Shown here: one piece after another, positions 1 through 10,270 of the stretch
Position numbering within the stretch: position 1 is the stretch's first letter
Layout of the letters: every line of letters begins with the position of its first letter
Source: Natronosalvus caseinilyticus
GTDB lineage: Archaea; Halobacteriota; Halobacteria; Halobacteriales; Natrialbaceae
Length of the DNA: 64,000 nt
Assembly: GCF_017357105.1 (NCBI RefSeq)
Contig: NZ_CP071596.1
Coordinates: 2,728,001 to 2,792,000 of the forward strand
Direction: 5' to 3'
The notes under the pieces: model-generated
The model's database searches: none
Seen by the model: the letters and a program-made list of their open reading frames with translations, nothing else
Told to the model about the DNA's origin: nothing
Translations under genes and position numbers: made by a program

Positions 1-375
1 CGGTTCTCCGAGGAGGCCTACGAGTCGAACCTGCCGCGGGAGGTCGTCAGGGAGTTCCGACGCGAGAAAGTCATCACGGCGCTCAACCGTCACGCGTGGG
101 AACAGCGCAACGAGGACTTCTCCGTGTCGGACGTCGACCTGACGTCGATCCCCGTCATCAGGTCCGTCCTCGAGAGTCACGACTGGGACGACGTCAGGCG
201 GACCTTCGAGGACCTCGACCCCCACCAGTGGGACAATCCTCCGAGTGGCACCGAGACTGAGGCCGTCAAGGAGGCAACGTTCGAGCGCCTGGTTGCAGAC
301 TTCGAGTACTCCCCGGCCTCGGCCGAGTTGACCAGCAGACACGTCATGGGACAGGTGAGTTACCGATGGGACTGA
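1..375 (+). CDS. PrkA-type serine protein kinase, C-terminal end (partial)
   Basis: This is the last 124 codons of a gene that begins before the window; the frame is open from base 1 and ends at TGA 373-375. The visible part is an acidic helical domain with no recognisable nucleotide-binding motif, because the kinase core lies outside. The assignment rests mainly on context: the next two genes are YeaH/DUF444 and SpoVR, and in haloarchaea and many bacteria these follow one or two prkA genes. PrkA proteins carry an AAA-like N-terminal domain and a C-terminal kinase-like domain. The stop overlaps the start of yeaH by 10 bases, so the genes are translationally linked. The family name is inferred from the operon. 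Confidence 0.68.
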   Translation, partial: RFSEEAYESNLPREVVREFRREKVITALNRHAWEQRNEDFSVSDVDLTSIPVIRSVLESHDWDDVRRTFEDLDPHQWDNPPSGTETEAVKEATFERLVADFEYSPASAELTSRHVMGQVSYRWD

Positions 376-1694
376 GAGACGACCTCGACCGATTCCGCGA
401 AGTGGGCGAAGAGCGCCGCGAAGACCTCTCGGAGTTCATCCAGTACGGCGATCTGAGCGGCGGCGGACGAAACGACATCCAGATCCCGATCAAGATCGTC
501 TCCCTGCCGGGATTCGAGTACGATCAGCGCGACCAGGGCGGCGTCGGGCAGGGCGACGGCGATACTCCGGACGTTGGCCAGCCGGTCGGCCAGCCGCAGC
601 CCCAGCCCGGCGACGGCGACGACGGTGAGGAGGGCGAGCCCGGCGAGGAGGGCGGTGAACACGAGTACTACGAGATGGACCCCGAGGAGTTCGCCCAGGA
701 ACTCGACGAGGAACTCGGCCTGGACTTAGAGCCGAAGGGCAAGCGCGTCATCGAGGAGAAAGAGGGGCCGTACACGGACCTCACGCGTTCCGGGCCGGAC
801 AGCACGCTCGACTTCGAGCGCATGTTCAAAGAGGGGCTCAAACGCAAGCTGACGATGGACTTCGACGAGGAGTTCGTCCGCGAGGTTTGCAAGGTCGAGG
901 AGATCACCCCGCGGGAAGTTTTCGAGTGGGCGCGCGGCGAGAACCTGCCCGTGTCGATGGCCTGGATCGAGGACGCCCACGCCGAGGTGGCCGACGAGCG
1001 CGGCGCATGGGCCTCCATCGAGGAGGTCGAAGAAAACGTCGAGCGCGAGACGATCCACGAGCAGATTCGACGCGACGGCATCAAGCACGTCCCGTTCCGA
1101 CGCGAGGACGAACGCTATCGCTTCCCCGAGATCATCGAGGAGAAAGAGAAGAACGTCGTCGTCGTCAACATCCGGGACGTCTCGGGGTCGATGCGCGAGA
1201 AGAAACGGGAACTGGTCGAACGAACATTTACGCCGCTCGACTGGTACCTCACCGGGAAGTACGACAACGCCGAATTCCTCTACATCGCCCACGACGCCGA
1301 CGCCTGGGAGGTCGAACGCGAGGAGTTCTTCGGCATCCGCTCCGGTGGGGGAACCCGCATTTCGAGCGCGTACGAACTCGCCCAGGAACTCCTCGAGGAG
1401 TACCCCTGGAGCGACTGGAACCGCTACGTCTTCGCCGCCGGCGACTCCGAGAACTCGAGCAACGACACCGAGGAGGGCGTCATCCCACTGATGGAGTCGA
1501 TTCCGGCGAACCTCCACGCCTACGTGGAGACCCAGCCCAGCGGCAACGCCATCAACGCGACTCACGCCGAGGAACTCGAGCGCCACTTCGGCGATACCGA
1601 CGACGTCGCGGTGGCGTACGTCAACAGCGAGGAGGACGTCACCGACGCGATTTACCGCATCCTCAGCACCGAAGCGGGTGATTCAGATGAGTAA
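366..1694 (+). CDS. yeaH: YeaH/YhbH family protein (DUF444)
   Basis: The 442-residue protein has the usual layout of the family. It has a charged N-terminus, a low-complexity Gly/Gln/Pro/Glu linker around residues 57-100, and a C-terminal von Willebrand A-like half containing an Asp-Val-Ser-Gly-Ser metal-site motif at residues 271-275. The ATG overlaps the end of the upstream kinase gene, and the stop overlaps the start of spoVR, so the three genes form one transcription unit. In bacteria the prkA-yeaH-spoVR cluster responds to stress and starvation, but the biochemical role of YeaH is not settled; a scaffold or substrate of the kinase is an inference. Nothing looks broken. Confidence 0.93.
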   Translation: MGLRDDLDRFREVGEERREDLSEFIQYGDLSGGGRNDIQIPIKIVSLPGFEYDQRDQGGVGQGDGDTPDVGQPVGQPQPQPGDGDDGEEGEPGEEGGEHEYYEMDPEEFAQELDEELGLDLEPKGKRVIEEKEGPYTDLTRSGPDSTLDFERMFKEGLKRKLTMDFDEEFVREVCKVEEITPREVFEWARGENLPVSMAWIEDAHAEVADERGAWASIEEVEENVERETIHEQIRRDGIKHVPFRREDERYRFPEIIEEKEKNVVVVNIRDVSGSMREKKRELVERTFTPLDWYLTGKYDNAEFLYIAHDADAWEVEREEFFGIRSGGGTRISSAYELAQELLEEYPWSDWNRYVFAAGDSENSSNDTEEGVIPLMESIPANLHAYVETQPSGNAINATHAEELERHFGDTDDVAVAYVNSEEDVTDAIYRILSTEAGDSDE

Positions 1695-3699
1695 TTCCGA
1701 TCGATTCCACAAACAGGCGATCGCCGCCGACCTCGAGGAACCCGTCCGCGAGGCGCGCAACCTCGCCCAGAAACTCGGCCTCGAGCCCTACCCGGTGAAG
1801 TACTGGATCGTCGACTACGACGAGATGAACGAACTCATTGCCTACGGGGGCTTCCAGTCGCGCTATCCCCACTGGCGGTGGGGAATGCAGTACGACCGCC
1901 AGCAGAAGCAGGGCCAGTACGGCGGCGGCAAGGCCTTCGAGATCGTCAACAACGACAACCCGGCCCACGCCTTCCTCCAGGAGTCGAACACGACGGCCGA
2001 CCAGAAGGCCGTCATCACCCACGTCGAGGCCCACTCGGACTTCTTCGCGAACAACGAGTGGTTCGGCCTTTTCACGGGGGAGGCAGGCGACGGCGACGTC
2101 AACGCCGCCGCCACGCTCGAGCGCCATGCCCGAGCCATCGCCGACTACATGGCCGACCCCGAAATCGACCGCGCCGAGGTCGAAAAGTGGATCGATAACG
2201 CGCTCGTCCTGGAGGACACGATCGACCAGCACGCGGTCTTCGAGCGTCACCTCGAGATGGACGGACCCGAGGAAGGCCTCGACGACGACCTCGCCGAAAA
2301 GCTCGACCAGCTGGGGCTCTCCGACGAGGTGAGAGGCGAGGTCTTCGACGACGAGTGGCTCGCGGGGCTCGAGGATTCGGATGCGGGAGCCGAGTTCCCG
2401 AGCGAACCGCAGTCCGACGTGCTCGCGTTCGTCCGCGAGTACGGCAAGCAGTACGACGCGGAGTCGGGGAAAGCCCGCGAGATGGAACCCTGGCAACGCG
2501 ACGTCCTCGACATGATGCGCACCGAGGCGTACTACTTCGCCGCCCAGAAGATGACGAAGATCATGAACGAGGGCTGGGCGGCCTACTGGGAGTCGACGAT
2601 GATGACCGATGAGGGCTTCGCCGGCGACGACGAGTTCCTCAACTACGCCGACCACATGGCGAAGGTGCTCGCCTCGCCGGGACTCAACCCCTACAGCCTG
2701 GGCATGGCCCTGTGGGAGTACGTCGAGAACACCACCAATCGTCGAGAGGTGCTCGAGCACCTGCTCCGCGTAGAAGGCATCTCCTGGCGCAACCTCGCAG
2801 ACGTCGTCGACTTCGAGGACGTGCTCGAGGTACTCGAGCCGCCGGCCGCAATCGCTTCGATCACCAGCGACTCACTCGACGCGCTCGAGGACGTGCCCGA
2901 ATCCTGGATCGACCAGGAGGCCCTCGAGGCCGCCCGCAACGACGAGATCGACGTCGATCGCTACCCCTGGAAGGTGTTGACCCACGAGGGACTCGCCCGG
3001 CGCCACTACTCGCTCGTGAAACCCCAGAATCGCGGCTTCCTGGGTCGCGTCAGCCAGAACGACCTCGAGTCGATCGGACGCTACCTGTTCGACGACGCCC
3101 GCTACGCGTCGGTCGAGGAGGCGCTCGCGGACGTCGACTGCAGCGCCGGCTGGGACCGAATGCTGGACGTCCGGGAGAGCCACAACGACGTCACCTTCCT
3201 CGACGCCTTCCTGACCCAGGAGTTCATCACCGCGAACGACTACTTCACTTACGAGCACTCGCGGGCGACCGGCCAGTTCCACGTCTCGAGCGTCGACGCC
3301 GAGGACGTCAAGAAGAAACTCCTGTTGCAGTTCACCAACTTCGGGAAGCCGAGCATCGCCGTCTACGACGGCAACTACGACAACGCGAACGAACTCCTGC
3401 TGGGCCACCGGTACAACGGCGTGATGCTCGACATCTCACAGGCGAAGGCCACGCTCGAGCGCGTGTTCGAGCTGTGGGGTCGACCCGTGAACCTGCTGAC
3501 GATCGTGAAGGAAGTCGACGATCACGACGTGGAGGTAGCCAGGCGACGAAATCGGGAGCCTGAAGCCAAAGAGGTAGGCAAGCGCATCCGGTACGACGGC
3601 GAGGAAGTAACGGTGGAGGACGTCCCCTGGGAGGCCGTCGAACACCTCACCGCCGACGACGTCGACTACGACACGAAGCCCGAGGAGTGGCTGGCCTGA
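1687..3699 (+). CDS. spoVR: SpoVR family protein
   Basis: The product is 670 residues from ATG 1687, whose ATGAGTAA overlaps the yeaH stop; a GTG at 1678 would add three residues and is less likely. It is the large SpoVR-type protein rich in aromatic and His/Glu residues (for example the [12 protein letters not shown] region near the N-terminus and a His-Val-Glu-Ala-His segment around residue 105), longer than the roughly 470-510 residues usual in bacteria. SpoVR was named for spore cortex formation in Bacillus, but this organism does not sporulate, so a role with the PrkA/YeaH stress-signalling module is the sensible reading. The gene ends the operon, and 251 bases without a gene follow. Confidence 0.93.
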   Translation: MSNSDRFHKQAIAADLEEPVREARNLAQKLGLEPYPVKYWIVDYDEMNELIAYGGFQSRYPHWRWGMQYDRQQKQGQYGGGKAFEIVNNDNPAHAFLQESNTTADQKAVITHVEAHSDFFANNEWFGLFTGEAGDGDVNAAATLERHARAIADYMADPEIDRAEVEKWIDNALVLEDTIDQHAVFERHLEMDGPEEGLDDDLAEKLDQLGLSDEVRGEVFDDEWLAGLEDSDAGAEFPSEPQSDVLAFVREYGKQYDAESGKAREMEPWQRDVLDMMRTEAYYFAAQKMTKIMNEGWAAYWESTMMTDEGFAGDDEFLNYADHMAKVLASPGLNPYSLGMALWEYVENTTNRREVLEHLLRVEGISWRNLADVVDFEDVLEVLEPPAAIASITSDSLDALEDVPESWIDQEALEAARNDEIDVDRYPWKVLTHEGLARRHYSLVKPQNRGFLGRVSQNDLESIGRYLFDDARYASVEEALADVDCSAGWDRMLDVRESHNDVTFLDAFLTQEFITANDYFTYEHSRATGQFHVSSVDAEDVKKKLLLQFTNFGKPSIAVYDGNYDNANELLLGHRYNGVMLDISQAKATLERVFELWGRPVNLLTIVKEVDDHDVEVARRRNREPEAKEVGKRIRYDGEEVTVEDVPWEAVEHLTADDVDYDTKPEEWLA

Positions 3700-3950
3700 G
3701 CGATGTTCGGGTCGCGGTTGGGCCACCGTCGGAACGCGCTCGAGGCGCACTCGAAATCCGATTAAACCGCATTCGCGGCGCACTCGAGGCGCGGGTTTTC
3801 GTCGCACCATTCTTGTCGACGTTACACCGCGGTATCGCGCTTTGGGTCATTCACGTCGCGCCGCTACGCTCGATCGCGTGTAGCTCCACGATACTCTTCA
3901 CTTGAAGGCCCCACGTTGAAGCACAAATCGATAGTACACTCGTTCGAACC

Positions 3951-4376
3951 ATGCCAGTCGGAAACCTCGGTCCGGACGAAGTGGTCACGGAGAGCAGAGA
4001 CAGCACGCTGGCGGACGTCACGGAGAAACTCGAGTCCGAAGGCGTCGGCGCCGTCGTCGTCACGGAGGACGACTCCCCCGTCGGAATCGTCACCGACCGC
4101 GACGCCGCGCTCGCGATCCATCGAAACGACGACGTCGCGAACCTCTCTGTCGAAGAGGTCATGGCAGAGGACCCGGCCACGATCCAGGAGGACGAAGAGG
4201 CGATCGAAATTTCGCGAGCGATCGGCGAGCACAACGTCCGGCGATTCCCGGTCGTCGACGAGGACGGATCGCTGACGGGAATCGTCACACTGGACGACCT
4301 GGTCGCGACCATCGGGGAGCAACTCGACAACGTCGCCGAGACGATCGAAGCCCAGTCGCCCAACTACAGTCCGTGA
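3951..4376 (+). CDS. CBS domain-containing protein
   Basis: This 141-residue cytosolic protein consists of two CBS motifs and little else. The first covers about residues 8-60 and contains a Pro-Val-Gly-Ile-Val-Thr-Asp-Arg-Asp signature. The second covers about residues 70-125 with Leu-Thr-Gly-Ile-Val-Thr-Leu-Asp-Asp. A tandem CBS pair forms a Bateman module that usually binds adenosine nucleotides and regulates a partner, which here is unknown. It is monocistronic, with 251 bases upstream and 250 downstream free of genes. Proteins of this size are very common in haloarchaea, and the exact ligand cannot be read from the sequence. Confidence 0.9.
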   Translation: MPVGNLGPDEVVTESRDSTLADVTEKLESEGVGAVVVTEDDSPVGIVTDRDAALAIHRNDDVANLSVEEVMAEDPATIQEDEEAIEISRAIGEHNVRRFPVVDEDGSLTGIVTLDDLVATIGEQLDNVAETIEAQSPNYSP

Positions 4377-4626
4377 GGCGTCATTAGCTCGATAGTCGAC
4401 GGAGTCCGATGCTGCCACAGTAGCAAGATTTTTAACACTCGTTACGAAGACAATAGTAGCAGTTCATCGCGTCTCTCGACGGCGTTGACCGGGCGCTCGG
4501 TACTCGATTGACCGATTCTTCCTGGCAATTTCGGCCAGTTGGCCCGTCGATACCGAGTACGCCGCTGCCGTAGACCACACCAGTGGATCTCGGTCACATT
4601 GCGACGAGACAGCGATCCTCTCCCCT

Positions 4627-6537
4627 ATGAGCGACGATACGACCCACTCAGACTTACACGAACGCATTGTCACGCAAGTGCCCTCACATCTGGACGTCAC
4701 CGAAGTCCAGTACGAGGGCCCAGACCTCGTCATCTACACCGAGACCCCCCGCAAGTTCGCTGAAAACAGCGATCTCATCGGGAACCTCGCACGGACACTC
4801 CGAAAACGGGTGACGATACGGCCAGCACCAGGCGCCCAGTCGAGCCCGTCGGAAGCGGAGAAGAAGATCCGCGACATTGCTCCCGACGAGGCCCAGATTC
4901 AGGATCTCGAGTTCTATCCGACGATCGGGGAGGTGATCGTCGAAGCCGAGAAGCCAGGGCTCGTTATCGGACAGCGAGGGAGTACGCTTCGGGAGATAAC
5001 CCGGGAAATCGGCTGGAACCTGGAAGTGGTTCGAACGCCACCGATGGAGTCCTCGACCGTCGCCAACGTCAGGAACTTCCTGACCCAGGAACGCGGGGAA
5101 CGACGCGAGTTCCTCGCGAAAGTCGGCGAGAAGATCCACGGAGAGCCCGAGAAGGACCTCGAGTGGGTGCGGATCACGACGCTGGGTTGTTGTCGCGAAG
5201 TCGGTCGCGCGAGTTTCGTGCTCCACACACCTAACACGAGAATTCTCATCGATTGTGGCGACAAACCCGGGGCCGAGGGAGAAGTACCCTACCTTCATGC
5301 GCCCGAGGCGATGCCATTGACGGGTATCGACGCCGTGGTGCTGACCCACGCTCACCTCGACCACAGTGCGTTGCTTCCGCTGTTGTTCAAGTACGGATAC
5401 GACGGACCGGTTTACACGACTGAACCGACGCGTGATCTGATGGGGCTGTTGCAGTTGGACTATCTGACCGTGGCCTCGAAGGAGGGTCGAACGCCGCCGT
5501 ACTCAAGCGAGCAGGTTCGACAGGCGATCAAGCACACGATTCCGGTCGAGTACGGCGACGTCACCGACATCGCGCCGGACGTCAAACTGACGATGCACAA
5601 TGCAGGGCACATTCTGGGAAGCGCCTCCGCTCACTTTCACATCGGAAGCGGGTTCTACAACATCCTCTTCTCGGGCGACGTTCACTACGAGCCGACGCGG
5701 CTGTTCAACGGTGCCGTGAACAACTTCCCCCGCGCGGAGGCGATGGTCATGGAGTCGACGTACGGTCGCCGCGGCGACTATCAGACGGACACCGAGGAGA
5801 GCGAAGCGAATGTCCACGAGATCATCAGGGAGACGTACGAGGAGGACGGGATCGTCGTCATCCCCGCGTTCGCGGTCGGTCGGTCCCAGGAACTAATGCT
5901 GGTTCTGGAGGAGGCGATGCGGGAAGGAACGATTCCGACGATGCCGGTCTATCTGGACGGGATGATTCGGGAGGCGACCGCGATTCACACGGCGTACCCC
6001 GAGTACCTCAGAGATGGGCTGCAACGGCGCATTTTACACGAAGACGAGAACCCGTTCGTCGCGGACCAGTTCCGGCAAGTCGACGGCGGACAGGAAATGC
6101 GCGAGGAGATCGCGAGCGGTGAGCCCTGCGTCATCCTCTCGACGTCGGGGATGGTGACCGGCGGACCGATCATGTCCTGGCTCGAACTGCTCGGACCGAA
6201 TCCGGCGAACACCCTCCTGTTCGTCGGGTACCAGGCCGAGGGGACGCTCGGGCGCAGAATTCAGGGCGGGAACGTGGAAATTACCCTCCCTGGACGGGCC
6301 GACCGCGCGAATCGTTTGACACTCGAACTGAGGATTGAATCGGTGAGCGGCTTCTCCGGCCACGCCGACCGAGCCGGGCTCGAACAGTACGTGGGCGAGA
6401 TGAATCCACGACCGGAGACGATTCTGTGCGTCCACGGCGACGAACAGGCGACGGACCAACTCTCCTCTGCACTGTACCAGAACTACAACGTCAGGACCTA
6501 TCAGCCGAAGAATCTGGAGACGTTCCGGTTCCCCTGA
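4627..6537 (+). CDS. aCPSF1 / FttA beta-CASP ribonuclease (transcription termination factor)
   Basis: The 636-residue protein has two N-terminal KH-type domains (a Gly-Gln-Arg-Gly loop at 115-118), then a metallo-beta-lactamase core with the His-Ala-His-Leu-Asp-His zinc motif at 241-246. Further metal ligands follow (His-Asn-Ala-Gly-His near 329, Ser-Gly-Asp-Val-His near 350), then the beta-CASP insertion and the late Gly-His-Ala-Asp and Val-His-Gly-Asp motifs. This is the archaeal CPSF73 homologue that cleaves nascent RNA and drives 3'-end formation and termination. All catalytic residues are present. The nearest good TATA-like element (TTTTTAAC, 4429-4436) is about 190 bases upstream, so a long leader or an unseen closer promoter is possible. 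The gene stands alone. Confidence 0.96.
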   Translation: MSDDTTHSDLHERIVTQVPSHLDVTEVQYEGPDLVIYTETPRKFAENSDLIGNLARTLRKRVTIRPAPGAQSSPSEAEKKIRDIAPDEAQIQDLEFYPTIGEVIVEAEKPGLVIGQRGSTLREITREIGWNLEVVRTPPMESSTVANVRNFLTQERGERREFLAKVGEKIHGEPEKDLEWVRITTLGCCREVGRASFVLHTPNTRILIDCGDKPGAEGEVPYLHAPEAMPLTGIDAVVLTHAHLDHSALLPLLFKYGYDGPVYTTEPTRDLMGLLQLDYLTVASKEGRTPPYSSEQVRQAIKHTIPVEYGDVTDIAPDVKLTMHNAGHILGSASAHFHIGSGFYNILFSGDVHYEPTRLFNGAVNNFPRAEAMVMESTYGRRGDYQTDTEESEANVHEIIRETYEEDGIVVIPAFAVGRSQELMLVLEEAMREGTIPTMPVYLDGMIREATAIHTAYPEYLRDGLQRRILHEDENPFVADQFRQVDGGQEMREEIASGEPCVILSTSGMVTGGPIMSWLELLGPNPANTLLFVGYQAEGTLGRRIQGGNVEITLPGRADRANRLTLELRIESVSGFSGHADRAGLEQYVGEMNPRPETILCVHGDEQATDQLSSALYQNYNVRTYQPKNLETFRFP

Positions 6538-6581
6538 AACCTGTTCCTCGTTTTAAGGCGCTCAACAGCGCGAATCCGGAA

Positions 6582-6983
6582 TCAGCGTTCCCCATAAACT
6601 AGCCCGTACCCAACGAAATAGCCAAACCCAGCCACTATCGTTCCCCACACCGCGATGATCGCAACAGGCACGATCGATCCGGTGGAGGGGACACCGTCGT
6701 TCGTCACAACGTGTGGCGGTACGAGGTTGAGCGTGAGAATGGCGTAACCCACCCCAACGAATCCGGGATAGACCCGGAGGGGATACATTCCACCTGATAC
6801 GCCGAGAAAAACGGCAAGAAAGACGCAATACGGCCACGCGATCAGGTTCGCTATAATAAGCTGGCCCAGAAAGGACTCCGACGATGTCCCAAAGATACCC
6901 GGGTAAAACGGTGCGACGAACAGGGCGAGGATACCGACGACAGCGAGAGCGTACGTGACCCGAGGACGAGACCGTCGAGACAT
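6582..6983 (-). CDS. small multi-pass membrane protein, unknown function
   Basis: The 133-residue protein starts with a basic stretch (MSRRSRPRV) followed by about four hydrophobic segments, near residues 9-29, 40-62, 68-90 and 105-127, so it is an integral membrane protein with a positively charged cytoplasmic N-terminus. I recognise no family. It converges with the aCPSF1 gene across a 44-base gap. Codon use is slightly less GC-biased than in its neighbours. No partner gene is evident, and function cannot be assigned. Confidence 0.62.
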   Translation of the reverse strand: MSRRSRPRVTYALAVVGILALFVAPFYPGIFGTSSESFLGQLIIANLIAWPYCVFLAVFLGVSGGMYPLRVYPGFVGVGYAILTLNLVPPHVVTNDGVPSTGSIVPVAIIAVWGTIVAGFGYFVGYGLVYGER

Positions 6984-7123
6984 GTTCTGTTCATCTGTCT
7001 AATGTGCGAATACTGTTGTGGATATTTCGATGTAGAACCGCTCTCCAAAACCGTCACTCTGGCAACCGCCTACTATCGTGCAAGTGTGCGCTACTCGAGC
7101 TCCCGAAGTCGGTGCAACCGACG

Positions 7124-7366
7124 TTACTCGGTCCACCGAATCTCGTACTCGAGTTCGTATCGCTGCTCGCCAGTTTCGGAATCGGTGAGTCGCTCGAGTT
7201 CGACCTCGAACCTCGGTGTATCGGGAATCGTCACACGCTCGTCCTTCGTCGCACTCTCTAAGTGGACGGAGCCGGTTTCGATCTGTTCGGCGACAGCAGT
7301 GAGGGCCTCGGCGATCTCTCCTCGAGTTCGTGATTCTTCCGTTTTGAAGAGTTCTTCTTCGGGCAT
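7124..7366 (-). CDS. amphi-Trp domain-containing protein
   Basis: The 80-residue protein from ATG 7366 matches the small haloarchaeal amphi-Trp domain. It opens with MPEEELFKTEESRTRGEIA, followed by an amphipathic helix, then alternating strands ending in an aromatic EIRWTE tail. An in-frame ATG at 7426 would add 20 basic residues not typical of the family, so the shorter start is chosen. The domain is widespread in haloarchaea, but its function is not known to me. It is divergent from the MFS transporter gene that starts at 7522. Confidence 0.82.
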   Translation of the reverse strand: MPEEELFKTEESRTRGEIAEALTAVAEQIETGSVHLESATKDERVTIPDTPRFEVELERLTDSETGEQRYELEYEIRWTE

Positions 7367-7521
7367 CGGTCGATACCACGTCGACCAGCGGAATATAGCC
7401 CCCACCCGCTTCCCACGCGTTGGCATCGGTGTGTACTCGCGAACCGCCCTCTCGTAGCGGTGGATTCAGCTCCGCCTGAGATAATCGAAATATCTTTACT
7501 CGGATCGGCAAAAATCAGGGC

Positions 7522-8877
7522 GTGGACGACAAACGAGCCCAGTTTTGGGTGCTCTATCTCACACGTTTCGCGGAAGGATTCGGCTTCATTACGCTGATCA
7601 CACTGCTGCCATACTACATCAACGCGCTCGATCCGTCGAGTACGACCCTTCTCGGGATAACGATTAGCGCCGGTCTCATCATCGGACTGTATACGACTGG
7701 GTTCACCCTCGCACAGACCGTCGCCGTCGTCCCGCTCGCCTGGGCAGGTGACCGCTTCGATAAGCGGCTCGTCCTGCTCGTCGTCCTCGGCGTCGGCGTT
7801 GGCGTCTACGCGCTGTTTCCGGTCGTCGACTCGAGCGCTTCCTTCATCGCGATCCGTGCGTTGCAGGGGATAGCCGTCACGGGCACTGGTCTGATGACGC
7901 TGTCGCTCGTCGGCCAGATTGCCGACGTGGGAACGCGAGCGAACTACATCGGAAAAGCAAACGCGGCGAGCTTCGGTGCGTCGATACTCGGCAGCATCAG
8001 CGCGGGGACGCTCTACGACGCGTTCGGGTTCGGTCCGATCTTCCTCGTCATCGTCTGCATCATGGTCGTCGCCTGGGTCGGAACGTTCTGGTACCTGGAC
8101 CCGGACGAGACGCGGATCGAAGGATTCCCGTTTTCGGGTCTGGCACTCAATCGGCGCATTCTGACGCTCTCGACGTTTCGCTTTCAGTACGCGTTCTCCG
8201 TAACCCTCGTTCGGACGTGGATCCCGATCTTCGCCGGTCTCTCCGCTGCTGAAGGCGGACTCGCCTACGGTGGCTTCGCTGTCGCGTTGACGGTCGTCGC
8301 CGAGAAGTTCACCAATATGTGCTGCCAACCGTTTACCGGACGGCTCTCGGACGGATACGGACGAGCCCTGTTCGTCTTTGCAGGTGGAGCAGCCTACGGA
8401 CTCATCGCGCTGGTCGTTCCGCTCTCACCGTGGCTGGGAACAGGGCTCGGGTTTCCCGCTGAACTCGTCGTGTCCATTCCCACAGTACTCGCCGGAAGCA
8501 CGCTCCCTGCCTGGCTGCCATACGACTCGATCGGCGATCAACTCGTCCTCGTTGGCGAGGTGTCGCCAGCGTTCTTCCCGCTCGTCTTCCTGTCCGGACT
8601 CCTCGGCATCGCCGATAGCTTTCGTGAGCCGGCGAGTATGGCGTTGTTCGCCGACGAAGGCACCGAGGAAGGCGGTGTCGCCTCGAGTTTCGGTATCCGC
8701 GAGCTCGTCTGGCGTCCGGGAAGCGTGATCGCCCCCTTGCTCGGTGGCTGGCTGATGGTCGAGGTGAGTATGGCGTCGGTCTTCTACGTCGGCGGTGCGT
8801 TTGCGCTGACCGGCGTCACGACGTTTCTCGTTATTCTCGTCCGGTTCCACGGGCGACGTGCGCTCGTGGAGTGGTGA
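7522..8877 (+). CDS. MFS transporter
   Basis: The 451-residue protein has about twelve hydrophobic segments in two halves, with an Asp-Arg-Phe-Asp-Lys-Arg loop between segments 2 and 3 (residues 77-82) that resembles the major facilitator superfamily signature. The start is a GTG at 7522; a TATA-like tract lies about 30 bases upstream around 7488-7497, which suits a leaderless message. The substrate cannot be read from the sequence; drug or sugar efflux-type MFS carriers look similar. The gene stands between divergent amphi-Trp and convergent DUF7504-like genes. Confidence 0.88.
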   Translation: MDDKRAQFWVLYLTRFAEGFGFITLITLLPYYINALDPSSTTLLGITISAGLIIGLYTTGFTLAQTVAVVPLAWAGDRFDKRLVLLVVLGVGVGVYALFPVVDSSASFIAIRALQGIAVTGTGLMTLSLVGQIADVGTRANYIGKANAASFGASILGSISAGTLYDAFGFGPIFLVIVCIMVVAWVGTFWYLDPDETRIEGFPFSGLALNRRILTLSTFRFQYAFSVTLVRTWIPIFAGLSAAEGGLAYGGFAVALTVVAEKFTNMCCQPFTGRLSDGYGRALFVFAGGAAYGLIALVVPLSPWLGTGLGFPAELVVSIPTVLAGSTLPAWLPYDSIGDQLVLVGEVSPAFFPLVFLSGLLGIADSFREPASMALFADEGTEEGGVASSFGIRELVWRPGSVIAPLLGGWLMVEVSMASVFYVGGAFALTGVTTFLVILVRFHGRRALVEW

Positions 8878-8979
8878 GACGAGAACCGGTTCGAATCCCC
8901 GTTGTCTCGAGCATACGTCTTGCAAGGGCGCCGTGAGCTGAGCTCTCAATAGACGCACAGCAGTTTGCAGAACGCACGA

Positions 8980-9636
8980 TCAAACGCCATCGGGTTGCGC
9001 GTGTACCCGACGGTACGCCGCCGAAATCGACCCGTCCGTTCGCTCTTCCACCCAGACGATTCCATCGACGATGGCTCGCAGTGCAGCGAGCGTGTCCTCG
9101 TCGTGTCTGGTGTACTCGAGACCGAGCACGACGAGCCCCGAGTCAGACCGGTCCTCGATGAGGTGTTCGAGCACACTGACGGTACGTCCAAGGCCCTCGT
9201 CTACGAGTAACGGCGTGAGCGATCGAATACCAAAGTGGGTCTGCTGACTCCCACTCGCCATCGAGGCTTCTAGCTCCCACAGCGCGAGTACGAGGCGGGT
9301 CAATTCGACCGAGTGGGGCAACGAGACGACTGGATACTGTTGAAACGGAGCGGAAGGCTGATGTTGTGGAGTCGCATCGATGACCCCGAATCGACCGGAT
9401 TCTGGTGAGGCGAGGGCCGTCTGCTGCTGGATTGTTCGCTCAGCAGAAACCGCTGTCGTGACGACAATTCGACGGTCGTCAGGAGACGTGTAGCGATCCA
9501 GAATCCGTAGCGATACGGCGTATTCCTCCAGTGGAGCGGGTTTTGCAACGAGGATTACTGAATCCTCGGTGAGATTGTTCGGGAGTCCTTCGAAGTCGAT
9601 TGCTCGGAGTCGTTCGTCGGAGTCGGGTGTTGGCAT
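8980..9636 (-). CDS. DUF7504-like (RecA/KaiC-fold-like) haloarchaeal protein
   Basis: The 218-residue protein has a hydrophobic strand near its start (SVILVAK, residues 25-31), where RecA-like proteins have the P-loop strand, but no Walker A lysine pattern. The central and C-terminal part (FGIRSLTPLLVDE, then a Gly-rich strand, and a DGIVWVEER segment) aligns with the protein encoded at 59503-60159, so the two are distant paralogues. I recognise the pair as the haloarchaeal family I recall as DUF7504; that name is from memory. It is probably a signalling or regulatory scaffold that lost nucleotide hydrolysis, which is an inference. Confidence 0.62.
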   Translation of the reverse strand: MPTPDSDERLRAIDFEGLPNNLTEDSVILVAKPAPLEEYAVSLRILDRYTSPDDRRIVVTTAVSAERTIQQQTALASPESGRFGVIDATPQHQPSAPFQQYPVVSLPHSVELTRLVLALWELEASMASGSQQTHFGIRSLTPLLVDEGLGRTVSVLEHLIEDRSDSGLVVLGLEYTRHDEDTLAALRAIVDGIVWVEERTDGSISAAYRRVHAQPDGV

Positions 9637-9966
9637 AGTATCTTTTCACGTGTGGGTTGGTCACTCCCTGTTCGACCTGTAATCGGCGAGGGAAGGTCAC
9701 GTTCTTAAGTCGTGATTGTGGTATCCGTCGGGTATTTCGTGTACCGCCCAGCGGAGATTCCCCGGAGCGGTCTCGAGTAACCATGCGGCCCGATCGATCA
9801 GATTCGAGATGGGTTCGCTACGAACGGTGAGGATAACCTGGCCGCACTGAAGCTGAGTTCTAGTTTTCTAGTGATGCGTAAGTAATTTTCGTTCATAGTC
9901 GATACCTCTTCATAACGGGAGCGTTGAACCGCTGGAACTATACCGCTGGCCCCTCACTTCGTTACT
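9637..9966. other. intergenic region between divergent genes
   Basis: These 330 bases hold no convincing gene on either strand. A T/A-rich patch around 9700-9712 (ATGACGTTCTTAAGTC-like) may be the promoter of the DUF7504-like gene on the minus strand. The A/T-rich tract at 9860-9900 could serve DUF5786 on the plus strand. No repeats or RNA genes were recognised. Confidence 0.5.
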
Positions 9967-10161
9967 ATGGGTTTTGGAAGCTACGATGAGTCCGAGCAAC
10001 AGCATCAAAATACGGATACAGAGGACGACGAAGACGCTGCTGTGACCGTCCACGAGCACGAACACGAGGGAACGGTCACTGTCGAAACCGGTGGTTCGAC
10101 CGACGAACTCCTGGGCCAACTCGAGGACATCAAAGCGAAGAAAGCACAGAACGACGAGTAA
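9967..10161 (+). CDS. DUF5786 family protein
   Basis: The 64-residue acidic protein begins with MGFGSYDESEQQ, which I recognise as the start of the small haloarchaeal DUF5786 family. It continues through a His/Glu/Asp-rich centre and ends in a short helix with LLGQLEDIKAKK. It has no membrane segment or cysteine. Its function is unknown to me. It lies 109 bases before the end of the convergent RNase J gene. Confidence 0.85.
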   Translation: MGFGSYDESEQQHQNTDTEDDEDAAVTVHEHEHEGTVTVETGGSTDELLGQLEDIKAKKAQNDE

Positions 10162-10270
10162 GGTCACTGTCGAAGGTGTCCCTTCACCTCGCGGACGCTG
10201 GCGTCGACTCACACTCATCGCCTGCAAATCCGTCGAGAGAGTTACTCGAGTGACTGGGTCGCGTTCTAAT

